Part shown: positions 1 through 7,026 of the stretch, in pieces
Numbering within the stretch: the stretch's first letter is position 1
How the letters are laid out: every line of letters begins with the position of its first letter
Assembly: GCA_046565505.1 (NCBI GenBank)
Contig: JBKHYJ010000060.1
Span: 1 to 13,601 of the forward strand
DNA length: 13,601 nucleotides
Direction of reading: 5' to 3'
Origin: JBKHYJ01 sp046565505
Lineage (GTDB): Bacteria > Acidobacteriota > Blastocatellia > UBA7656
Notes under the pieces: model-generated
Told to the model about the DNA's origin: nothing
The model's input: only the letters and a program-made list of their open reading frames with translations
Databases searched by the model: none
Translations under genes and position numbers: made by a program

Positions 1-1984
1 CCCCCTTCGGCCTGCCGGTGGAGCCGGAAGTGTATATCACGTACGCCACGTTCTCCGCGCTCGCGCCCCCCGCCACGTCCTCCCCGCTCTCCTTCTCTAT
101 CTCTCCGCTCTCCTCGTCCAACTTCACTACCTCCACCCCCCCCGCCGCGAGCCCCCCGACCAGCCTCCCCTCACCGACCACCAGCCCCGCCCCACTGTCG
201 GCCAGCATGTAGCCCAACCTCTCGCGCGGGTACCCGGCCTCCAGCGGCAAGTACCCTGACCCGGACTTCAGCACCCCCAGCAGCGCCACCACCGCCTCCT
301 CCCCCCTGCTTACCATCACGCCCACCACCCGCTCGGGCCCCGCCCCCCTCCTCCTCAAGTAATTAGCCAGCCTGTTGGCCCTCGCGTTCAGCTCCCCGTA
401 GCTGATCGCCCGGCCGCCGGACGAGACGGCCCGCCGGCCGGGCCTGAGCCTGGCCTGCCGCTCCACGAGGTGGTGCAGGCAGAGGCCGGCCGGGTGGGCC
501 GGGGCGGGCGGGCGGCCGTGCGAGACGGCCTGCCTCCTCTCCCTCTCGCTCATCATTGGCACCTCCCACAGACAGCCGCCGGGATTTGCGACGATGCTTT
601 CGAGCAGCGTCTTGAAATGCTCCGTCATCCGGTCTATCGTGGCCGCATCAAACAACTCCATGCTGTACTCAAAGGAGGCTTCCAACCCATTCTGCGTTTC
701 TGTCAGCCCCAACGTCAGGTCGAACATCGAAGTCCCCGAATCCAGCTTCAGGGCCCTGGTCTTTAATCCTCGCAACTCCATGTCTTGCTCTTGAAAATCC
801 AGGTAAACGAAGGCGACCTGAAACAGCGGGTTCTGAGCCATGTCACGCTCGGGCTGTAGCTCCTGCACTAGCCTGGCGAATGGGATGTCTTGATGTGCGT
901 AGGCCTCAAGCGCCGCGTCGCGGACTTGGGCTAGCAATCCACGGAATGTCGTGTTGTCGTCAACAGTCGCCCGCAGCATGAGCATGTTTAGGAAGTAGCC
1001 GATCAGGTTCTGAATCTCTGGCCGGTTGCGGTTGGCGATAGGCGAGCCCACCACAATGTCGCTCTGCCCCGAATAGCGAAAGAGCAACACGTCGAATGCC
1101 GCGAGCATGGTCATAAACATCGTCGCCCTCTCGCGGTGCGCCAGCTCCTTGAGGGCTTTCGCGGTGCCCTCCGGTATGGTCAAGAGGCGAGTGGCGCCGC
1201 GATAGGTCTGGGCCGCGGGGCGCGGGCGGTCCGTCGGCAGGTTGAGGATTGAAGGCGCGCCAGCGAGCCGCTTTTTCCAGTACGAGAGCTTCTCTTCCAG
1301 CACGTCCCCGGTCAGCCACTCGCGCTGCCACGCGGCGAAGTCCGCGTACTGAATTGGAAGCTCCGCAAGCGGCGGCGGCCCGCCTTCGGAAAACGCGCCG
1401 TAGAGCGCCCACAACTCCTGGTTGAACACGCCGAACGACCAGCTATCGGCGACGATGTGATGCATGACGACGACTAGCACATGCTCTTCATCCCCGACGC
1501 GCAGCAGCCGCACGCGCAGCAGCGGCCCTGCCGCAAGGTCGAACGGTCGCCTGATCTCTTCGTCGGCAAGCCTGATCGCCTCTTCCGGCGCATTCGCCTG
1601 GCCCGAGACGTCTGTGACGCCGAGCGGCAGGCTGAAGTCCTGCGTAATGACTTGCACCGGGCGCCCACCGACCGCTTGAAAAGTCGTGCGCAGCATTTCG
1701 TGGCGGCTGATGATCTCTCTTATCGTCCGTTCGAGCGCGGCCACGTCGAGCGGCCCCGTGAGGCTCATCGCCGAGTGGACGTTGTAGGCCGCGTTTCCCG
1801 GGTCGAGCTGGTTAACGACCCAAAGCTGCTCCTGATCTATCGAGAGCGCGTGCGGGCCGGGGCCGTTCCGCCTCTGTATGGCCTGCGACTTCGGGATGCT
1901 CAGCCCCCTTTGCTTTAGCCGCGTCTCGAACAGCGCCCGCTGTTCAGGTGAAAGGGCCGATAGTCTTTCGTAAAGGTCGCTCAT
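1..1984 (-). CDS. NRPS, condensation–adenylation module (3' end beyond window)
   Basis: This is the start of a non-ribosomal peptide synthetase that joins the incoming chain to an amino acid it activates itself. The frame is open for 661 codons from ATG 1984 to the window edge, so the protein continues. Residues 1–27 are a helical segment shared with two neighbours. A condensation domain spans about 45–475, with His175-His176 and Asp180 of the HHxxxD motif; the usual following Gly is Ser (MHHIVADSWS). An adenylation domain starts near residue 500, with an A2-like motif (LKSGSGYLPLE, about 572) and the A3 phosphate loop YTSGSTGRPKG at the edge. The substrate-binding pocket lies outside the window, so specificity cannot be read. 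The start is supported by AGGGGA just upstream, and the acylase stop is only 21 bp away, so the two are probably co-transcribed. Codon use changes near position 545, at the C/A boundary. Confidence 0.95.
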   Translation of the reverse strand, partial: MSDLYERLSALSPEQRALFETRLKQRGLSIPKSQAIQRRNGPGPHALSIDQEQLWVVNQLDPGNAAYNVHSAMSLTGPLDVAALERTIREIISRHEMLRTTFQAVGGRPVQVITQDFSLPLGVTDVSGQANAPEEAIRLADEEIRRPFDLAAGPLLRVRLLRVGDEEHVLVVVMHHIVADSWSFGVFNQELWALYGAFSEGGPPPLAELPIQYADFAAWQREWLTGDVLEEKLSYWKKRLAGAPSILNLPTDRPRPAAQTYRGATRLLTIPEGTAKALKELAHRERATMFMTMLAAFDVLLFRYSGQSDIVVGSPIANRNRPEIQNLIGYFLNMLMLRATVDDNTTFRGLLAQVRDAALEAYAHQDIPFARLVQELQPERDMAQNPLFQVAFVYLDFQEQDMELRGLKTRALKLDSGTSMFDLTLGLTETQNGLEASFEYSMELFDAATIDRMTEHFKTLLESIVANPGGCLWEVPMMSERERRQAVSHGRPPAPAHPAGLCLHHLVERQARLRPGRRAVSSGGRAISYGELNARANRLANYLRRRGAGPERVVGVMVSRGEEAVVALLGVLKSGSGYLPLEAGYPRERLGYMLADSGAGLVVGEGRLVGGLAAGGVEVVKLDEESGEIEKESGEDVAGGASAENVAYVIYTSGSTGRPKG
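1212..1240. repeat. 29-bp direct repeat inside the NRPS C domain (copy A)
   Basis: Identical base for base to 4956–4984. It encodes the conserved LPTDRPRPAAQ region in both C domains. The protein is under constraint here, but identical codon choice over 29 bp suggests recent shared ancestry or gene conversion. Confidence 0.85.
1316..1351. repeat. 36-bp near-identical repeat inside the NRPS C domain (copy A)
   Basis: Matches 5060–5095 at 34 of 36 bases, covering the conserved YADFAAWQREW segment. It lies at the same distance from the 29-bp repeat in both genes, as expected for paralogous domains. Confidence 0.8.
1904..1984 (-). other. Shared N-terminal helical segment, copy 3 (downstream NRPS)
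   Basis: Codons 1–27 encode an amphipathic, charged segment with the core ALSPEQRALFE followed by a basic RLKQRG. It matches the same segment of the stand-alone C protein at 21 of 27 positions without gaps. Similar stretches are common as linkers before condensation domains. At a free N-terminus it may help docking; that role is inferred. Confidence 0.75.
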
Positions 1985-2005
1985 CGCTATCCCCTGCCGA
2001 TCTTA

Positions 2006-4234
2006 TTAAGCGGCTTTGCGCCGCGGCTCCCCCGGGTGATAAGCGCGCTCCGCGTGCGCCTTGATTTCGGCGAGCGTAAACCATGCGGGCTTGAATTCGC
2101 GCCTGGAGTAGAGCGGGGCCTGGTCGAAGTAGTGCGGGGACTTCGGGTCGCTGCTCTGGCCCGAGACGAGCAGCGACCGAGCCCGGACCTGCGGCCCGAA
2201 CTCAACGACGCTCACGTACGAAGTCCCCAGGATGCCGTAGCGGCGCTTTTGGCCCGGCTCCGGGCGGTTCTCAAAATTGAATATCGTGCCGAGCCAGCTA
2301 GGTCCGCCCGCGACCGGCACGCTCGGCCGCGCGTCGCTGAATGGCTCGTCGCCGCCCGTGTGCGCGCGCTGCAAGCGATTAATCTCGCCCCATGCGACGC
2401 GCCACGTCCCGAAGTCCCGCTCGAGGCCCGCGACGACGCTTTCGAGCGCGCGAATTCTCCGCCACGGCGCGTTGTCGTTAGCCTTTCTGAGGTCGTCCAC
2501 GGCCTCCGTAAAAAGCTCCAGCAGCGTCATCGCCTTCGATTCTACGGAGCTGACGCGGTCCCAAGCCTTAAGCTCCGCGATCACCGGCTCAAGCCTCGCC
2601 GCGCGCGGCGCGTCCTCCTGTTTCAGCTTCTCCCACTCCTCGGCTATTCGCAGGATCACCCTGTCGGCCTCAATCACTGTCGAGTCGAATGCGGCCAGCG
2701 CCCACTCGTCGAAGGTGAATTTCTCTTTCGATTCGAGTATCCGCCGCGACATTCGCGCGCGCGGCGTGTCCGGCTCCGCGGTCATGTAGGGCGGGAAATT
2801 CTCTTTGGCCGGGTTGCCATCGGCGGTGGTCAGGAAGGGCGTCGAGTTGCAGTTTTGGACGTAGCCCGACTTCGGATTGGTCAGTTGCGGTAGTTCCTCG
2901 AATTTGTGATAACCCTGCCATTCGGTTTCGGGGTTGCTGCCATCGACGGGCAATTGCCACATGAATTTCGTTGACCGGCGCGGAACCGCGGCGTTGTAGA
3001 CGTAGAAGATGTTCCCGTCGGCGTCGGCGTAAATGGTGTTGAACATCGGCATCAGCAGCCGCGACATGGCGGCCTTGAACTCCGCGAGCGAGCGCGACTT
3101 GCCCATCGCGTACCACCCTTCGAGCATGCCGCCTTCTTCGACCCCGGCTAGCCTGAGCGCGAGCGACTTACCATCTTTAGTCTTGATGACGGGGCCGTGA
3201 TGCGTCTTGCGCAGCCTGACGTTTCTCGACTCGACGCCGCCGCCCGTTTTCACCCTGATGGCCTCCGTCCATTCGGTGGCGGTGCGGCGCTCGTCGCCGT
3301 AGCGGTAAGCGAGGGGGTTTTTCTGGTCGTCGAACTTCTCCGAATAGAACGCGACGATGCCGGGGAAGTTGACCGTGTGGCTCCACCCGAGGCGGTCGTT
3401 ATGGCCGAGCACCGGGAATGGCAAACCGAGCGACGACGCGCCGGAAATGTTCCAGCCTTCGTCGCTGTGGAGATGGCCTTCGTAAAATTGGGACGGGCCG
3501 AAGAAAAAGACGTGCGGGTTGATGAGCAGCATCGCCCGGCCGCTGGCGCTCTTTCGCGGGCCGACCGCCCACATGTTCGACCCGACGGATTGCCCCGCCC
3601 CGCCGGCGCCGGCCAGCGTCCCGAGCTGGTCGATGTTCACGCCGCCCGCTTCGAGTACGAATATCTTGTAGACCTCATACAGCGTGAAGGCAAGCGCGTG
3701 CCACGGCTCGAAGCGCGAGATGAGGCGCGGCCTCGTGGCCGGGTTGCGCGCGAGGTAATAATTCAGCCCGGCGGCGAACCCGTCATAGAGCCTCCGCATG
3801 TGCGCCGGCGCGCGCGCGTATTCGGCCGCCGCCAGCTTCGGAAGCTCCAGCGCGCGCACCAGCAGATCATCATTCAACGCCTTCTCCCCATGAACTTCTG
3901 CCGCGCGCCCGAGCGCACGAATGTAGTTGTCCTCGACCTGCCAGAAATTGTCCTCGGCCTGCGCGTAGGCGTAGCCGAAGACACAGCTCGCGTCCGTAGG
4001 CCCATAAACGTGCGGCACGCCATAACTGTCGCGGTAAATCGTCACGGAGCGCGCCACCTTTTCGGGCTCGGCGTCCTCACGCCGAGCGGCGGCCGGGCGC
4101 GCGGGCGCCGTGGCCGAGAGCAACAGAATTATGGCCGCGAGCGAGTAAAGCTTGCGCCGCGCCGCGCGTCGATTGATGCCATCCGCGAATCCGCCGCGTG
4201 TGCCGCGAGGCGATGCCGGCCGGTTGAGCGACAT
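2006..4234 (-). CDS. Exported acylase, PvdQ / aculeacin-acylase type Ntn-hydrolase
   Basis: A penicillin-acylase-family amidase of 742 residues, the usual precursor size. The N-terminus is a signal peptide: basic residues 22–28 (including RRKLY, which also fits a Tat motif), a hydrophobic core at 29–40 and a likely cleavage after PAAA50, so the enzyme should act in the periplasm. The precursor would self-cleave between Gly218 and Ser219 (VG/SNMW), making Ser219 the beta-chain nucleophile. By recalled PvdQ numbering, His-beta-23 is His241 (NPHV) and Val-beta-70 is Val288 (SHTV), both at exact spacing. The oxyanion Asn lies in QNCNS at 461–463. Sequence resemblance is closer to PvdQ and aculeacin acylase than to penicillin G acylase. 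These enzymes remove fatty acyl groups from amides; PvdQ does so in pyoverdine maturation. Here it may deacylate a pathway precursor or give self-protection (inference). GGAGGGG precedes the ATG at good spacing. Confidence 0.93.
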   Translation of the reverse strand: MSLNRPASPRGTRGGFADGINRRAARRKLYSLAAIILLLSATAPARPAAARREDAEPEKVARSVTIYRDSYGVPHVYGPTDASCVFGYAYAQAEDNFWQVEDNYIRALGRAAEVHGEKALNDDLLVRALELPKLAAAEYARAPAHMRRLYDGFAAGLNYYLARNPATRPRLISRFEPWHALAFTLYEVYKIFVLEAGGVNIDQLGTLAGAGGAGQSVGSNMWAVGPRKSASGRAMLLINPHVFFFGPSQFYEGHLHSDEGWNISGASSLGLPFPVLGHNDRLGWSHTVNFPGIVAFYSEKFDDQKNPLAYRYGDERRTATEWTEAIRVKTGGGVESRNVRLRKTHHGPVIKTKDGKSLALRLAGVEEGGMLEGWYAMGKSRSLAEFKAAMSRLLMPMFNTIYADADGNIFYVYNAAVPRRSTKFMWQLPVDGSNPETEWQGYHKFEELPQLTNPKSGYVQNCNSTPFLTTADGNPAKENFPPYMTAEPDTPRARMSRRILESKEKFTFDEWALAAFDSTVIEADRVILRIAEEWEKLKQEDAPRAARLEPVIAELKAWDRVSSVESKAMTLLELFTEAVDDLRKANDNAPWRRIRALESVVAGLERDFGTWRVAWGEINRLQRAHTGGDEPFSDARPSVPVAGGPSWLGTIFNFENRPEPGQKRRYGILGTSYVSVVEFGPQVRARSLLVSGQSSDPKSPHYFDQAPLYSRREFKPAWFTLAEIKAHAERAYHPGEPRRKAA

Positions 4235-4294
4235 ATCGATTTCCCCTCCAACCCGATTAAGCGACTCCCATCTGACATGAATTCCGCCCGGCGA

Positions 4295-5746
4295 CTATGG
4301 CAAAGCCGAAATGGGCACGCCGGGGTCTTCTACCACCGCCCTTAATATGGCTTCGTAACGCCCCAGCATTCGCCTGACCGTGGCGGCTTCAAAAAGGTCC
4401 GTGTTGTACTCGAACAGAGTCTCAAGCCCCGAGCTTCTTTCAGTCAGCGCGAGCGTGAGATCGAACCTCGACGACCCGTTATCCGCGGCCACGGGTGTTA
4501 CGCTCAGGCCCAGCTCGCTCATTGCCGAAAGCTCAGGGAAGTCTAAATAGATGTACGAGACCTGAAAGACCGGATTCCGGCCCCTGTCTGGTTCCGGCTT
4601 CAGCTCCTTTATGAGAAGCCCCAGCGGCAAGTCCTGGTGTGCGAACGCGCCGAGCGCCGCCTCGCGCACCTGCTTCAGCAGCGAGCGGAAACTCATCTCG
4701 CCTGAAAGCTCAGTCCGCAGCGCAACCATATTCAGCAGGTAACCGATCATGCCGACGGTCTCGGGCCTTTCGCGGTTAGAAACGGTCAGGCCCACAAGGA
4801 TATCGCTCTGGCCCGACCAGCGGTAAAGCAGCAGGTTGTAAGCCGCCAGCGCGGTCATGAACATGGTCGCGCCTTCGCGCCGCGACATGGCCTTCAGCGC
4901 GGCGAGCAGGTCCGGCGTCAGCAGAACGCGCTCGCGCGCGCCCCGGAAAGATTGCGCCGCGGGGCGCGGGCGGTCCGTCGGCAGATTCAAGACGAGCGGC
5001 GCGCCGGCGAGCTTATCCCTCCAGTAAGAAAGCTGCGACTCAAGCTCCTCGCCCTGCAACCACTCGCGCTGCCACGCGGCAAAGTCCGCGAACTGTATCG
5101 TCGGCTCGGGCAGCGGCGACGGCTCCCCTTTCATGAAGGCGTCGTAGAGGACGCCAAGCTCCTGCTCAATTATCGCGGCGGACCACCTGTCCGTGATCGT
5201 GTGATGCATAGTCATGTGCAAGACATGATCGTCATCGGCGAGCCTGAGAAGCCCTACGCGGACGAGCGGCCCCCGCGCGAGGTCGAACGGCCGGCCCACC
5301 TCATGGTTGACGCGGCGCGCGGCTTCGCGCTCGCGATCTCCCTCCGGTAGCGGCGTAAGGTCATGGGCCTGGAGGGCGACCTTCGACTCTTCAGCTACGA
5401 CCATCGCGGGCCGGCCGTCAACGGCGGCGAAGGTGGTGCGCAGTATTTCATGGCGGCGGATTATTTCATTGATCGCCCGTTCCATCACCGCGACGTTGAG
5501 CGGCCCTCGGAGTCGGCTCGCCGTGTAGATGTTGTAAGCCGTGTTGCCGGGTTCTTCGCGGTCTATGGCCCACAGCCGCTCCTGGTCGTGCGAGAGCGGG
5601 CAGAAATTGAGCTGCTTTCTTTTAGTGATCGCTTGCGCGCGGGGGACCGCCTTGCCGGCCTCCATGCCTTTCTTCTTGAGCCGCGCCTCAAACAGCGCGC
5701 GCTGTTCCGGCGAAAGGGCGGAGATTCTTTCAGAGAGGTCCTTCAT
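4295..5746 (-). CDS. Stand-alone NRPS condensation domain protein
   Basis: A 483-residue protein holding one condensation domain and no adenylation, carrier or thioesterase domain. Residues 1–27 are the shared helical segment. The domain runs from about 48 (LSHDQERLW) to the stop at the very end of the fold. The HHxxxD motif is His181-His182...Asp186, but the next residue, normally Gly, is Arg187 (HHTITDRWS). Other core motifs are present: FDLARGPLVR, ADFAAWQ, LPTDRPRP and IGYLLNM. The protein ends where an adenylation domain would normally begin. It could catalyse amide bond formation in trans on the PKS-bound chain, or be a leftover of a split module whose A-PCP was lost. It closely resembles the C domain of the downstream NRPS. 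GGAGGG sits just upstream of the start, 29 bp after the monooxygenase stop. Confidence 0.93.
   Translation of the reverse strand: MKDLSERISALSPEQRALFEARLKKKGMEAGKAVPRAQAITKRKQLNFCPLSHDQERLWAIDREEPGNTAYNIYTASRLRGPLNVAVMERAINEIIRRHEILRTTFAAVDGRPAMVVAEESKVALQAHDLTPLPEGDREREAARRVNHEVGRPFDLARGPLVRVGLLRLADDDHVLHMTMHHTITDRWSAAIIEQELGVLYDAFMKGEPSPLPEPTIQFADFAAWQREWLQGEELESQLSYWRDKLAGAPLVLNLPTDRPRPAAQSFRGARERVLLTPDLLAALKAMSRREGATMFMTALAAYNLLLYRWSGQSDILVGLTVSNRERPETVGMIGYLLNMVALRTELSGEMSFRSLLKQVREAALGAFAHQDLPLGLLIKELKPEPDRGRNPVFQVSYIYLDFPELSAMSELGLSVTPVAADNGSSRFDLTLALTERSSGLETLFEYNTDLFEAATVRRMLGRYEAILRAVVEDPGVPISALP
4956..4984. repeat. 29-bp direct repeat inside the stand-alone C domain (copy B)
   Basis: Partner of 1212–1240, in the same orientation and at the homologous domain position. 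Confidence 0.85.
5060..5095. repeat. 36-bp near-identical repeat inside the stand-alone C domain (copy B)
   Basis: Partner of 1316–1351, with two mismatches, encoding FADFAAWQREW. Confidence 0.8.
5666..5746 (-). other. Shared N-terminal helical segment, copy 2 (C protein)
   Basis: Codons 1–27 carry the ALSPEQRALFE core and end in the basic run RLKKKG. Identity is 21/27 with the downstream NRPS and about 15/27 with the monooxygenase, without gaps. A docking or linker role is inferred. Confidence 0.75.
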
Positions 5747-5761
5747 CGCATCCCTCCGCGC

Positions 5762-5777
5762 GACGCGCTAGCGCGTC
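5762..5777. repeat. Perfect 16-bp palindrome at the monooxygenase / C-protein junction
   Basis: The sequence gacgcgct–agcgcgtc is its own reverse complement. It covers most of the monooxygenase stop codon and lies about 15 bp upstream of the next start, outside its GGAGGG. As RNA it could form a 6-bp stem with a CUAG loop. No T-run follows, so it is not an obvious terminator. It may be chance in CGCG-rich DNA. Confidence 0.5.
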
Positions 5778-7017
5778 ACCGACTGCCCGCGGTCGTTTTG
5801 TGAGCGTAGTGCCCCCTCAATTCGTCCAGGAGGCGCAGGCCGCCCATCACGGAATCCAGGTCGAGCCCGAAATCTATCAGGCACGCGACCTCGTCAACCC
5901 CTGCCTCGATCAAACGCTCGACCAGGCGGGAGCACTTGTTGGGCGTGCCTATAAGTGTGCCTGTGGAGAAGTAGTGGTCGAACGCCTTCGCGACTATCGT
6001 GTTCTTATCCTCTTCCGTGACGCCCTCGGCGTCGTAGCCCACGCCGGCGAATTGATTGAAGTAGCTGCGCAGGTAATGAGACAGCGGCGCGCGCACCTTC
6101 TCTTTCACCTCCCCGTTGTCATCCCCCAGAAAGGTGTGCGCCATCACGGTAACCAGCCCGCGCGCGGGGTCATGCCCGCCCCGCTCGCGCGCCGCTCGGT
6201 AGAGCCTTACTCTCTCCGCGAGGTCTTCGAGCGAATAGCCGACGAGCGCGGCCAGTATGTTAGCGCCGGCCTCGCCCGCCCTGACCCACGTTTCGGCGCT
6301 GCCCGCCGTCGTGACCCATATGGGCAGCCGCGGCTGTACCGGCCTGGGGAGCACCCTCACCTCGACTTCAATACCGCCAGCGCCTTTAAATTTGACAGGC
6401 GCTCCCGACCACAGCTTTTGTATCGTCTCCAGGTAATCGAACATGACCTGCTTGCGGTCTTCGTAATTCTGCGGCGCGAAGACGAAATCCGCGGGGTGCC
6501 AGCCGGACGCGATGGAGACGGCCACGCGGCCCTTCGACAGGTTATCGACGACGGCCCACTCTTCGGCCGCGCGGATGGGGTGATGCAGCGGGAGTGCGAC
6601 GCTGCCGGCTCGAATCTGAACTCTCTCCGTTATCACGGCGAGCGCGGCGCTCAAGACCGAAGGGTTAGGGTAGAGCCCGCCGAAATCCTGGAAGTGCCGC
6701 TCGGGAGTCCACACCGCCCGGAACCCATGCGCGTCGGCGAAGCGGGCGCTTTCGAGCAACAGGCGGTACTTGTCATCGGAAGTCTTCGAGCCGTCGTCGG
6801 AAAAAAAGTAAAGGCTGAAGTCCAGCCCCCGCGTCGCGGCCCTCTTTCTCCACTCGCCGGGGTCCGCTTCCGCGTACGCAATATCGCCGCCCTCAATGAC
6901 CGCGGGTGCGCCGGCCGCCTCCCGGTCGGCCGACAGCCCTTCCTTCTTGAGCCGAAGCTCTAACAGCCGCTGCTGTCGCGGGGTCAGCGCGGCCAGCCGT
7001 TTTGACATGTCGCCCAT
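5776..7017 (-). CDS. MupA/Atu3671-type FMN-dependent luciferase-like monooxygenase
   Basis: A 413-residue monooxygenase of the bacterial-luciferase fold, in the subgroup typical of NRPS/PKS clusters (the type I recall as TIGR04020). The catalytic domain begins near residue 65 (LDFSLYFFSDDG). It carries the hallmark stretches TPERHFQDFGGLYPNPS (104–120), RAGSVALPLHHPIRAAEEW (136–154) and NLSKGRVAVSIASGWHP (159–175). Such enzymes use reduced FMN and O2. Some are proposed to hydroxylate carrier-bound chains at the alpha carbon, as for MupA and the monooxygenase domains of cyanobacterial hybrid pathways (from memory). Residues 1–27 are the helical segment also seen on the C protein and downstream NRPS, suggesting that it works on the assembly line. 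It starts 9 bp after the PKS stop, with AAGGA overlapping that junction, so translation is probably coupled. Met4 is a weaker alternative start. Confidence 0.93.
   Translation of the reverse strand: MGDMSKRLAALTPRQQRLLELRLKKEGLSADREAAGAPAVIEGGDIAYAEADPGEWRKRAATRGLDFSLYFFSDDGSKTSDDKYRLLLESARFADAHGFRAVWTPERHFQDFGGLYPNPSVLSAALAVITERVQIRAGSVALPLHHPIRAAEEWAVVDNLSKGRVAVSIASGWHPADFVFAPQNYEDRKQVMFDYLETIQKLWSGAPVKFKGAGGIEVEVRVLPRPVQPRLPIWVTTAGSAETWVRAGEAGANILAALVGYSLEDLAERVRLYRAARERGGHDPARGLVTVMAHTFLGDDNGEVKEKVRAPLSHYLRSYFNQFAGVGYDAEGVTEEDKNTIVAKAFDHYFSTGTLIGTPNKCSRLVERLIEAGVDEVACLIDFGLDLDSVMGGLRLLDELRGHYAHKTTAGSR
6937..7017 (-). other. Shared N-terminal helical segment, copy 1 (monooxygenase)
   Basis: Codons 1–27 (core RLAALTPRQQRLLELRLKK) match the corresponding segment of the C protein at about 15 of 27 positions without gaps. 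After it a variable, low-complexity stretch (about 28–64) leads into the luciferase-like domain. Its presence on an oxidoreductase is the notable point. A docking role is inferred. Confidence 0.7.
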
Positions 7018-7026
7018 TTAGTCCTT

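Noticed and set aside
960..1412. 150-codon minus-strand frame within the left NRPS
   Set aside because: It is in a different frame from the condensation domain, which reads through this region without a break (checked codon by codon at several points).
4235..4297. Frameshift that might have cut an adenylation domain off the stand-alone C protein
   Set aside because: Reading past the TAG gives no adenylation-like sequence in the same frame, and the next gene begins 60 bp later with a strong ribosome-binding site.
3197..4345. 382-codon open frame on the plus strand, antisense to the acylase
   Set aside because: It is opposite a clear Ntn-hydrolase, is Arg/Ala-rich without any recognisable motif, and arises from GC-rich codon structure.
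5800..6963. 387-codon open frame on the plus strand, antisense to the monooxygenase
   Set aside because: It mirrors the conserved monooxygenase and shows no domain of its own. The same applies to plus-strand frames at 2036–2893, 8626–9621, 10291–11145 and 12394–13026.
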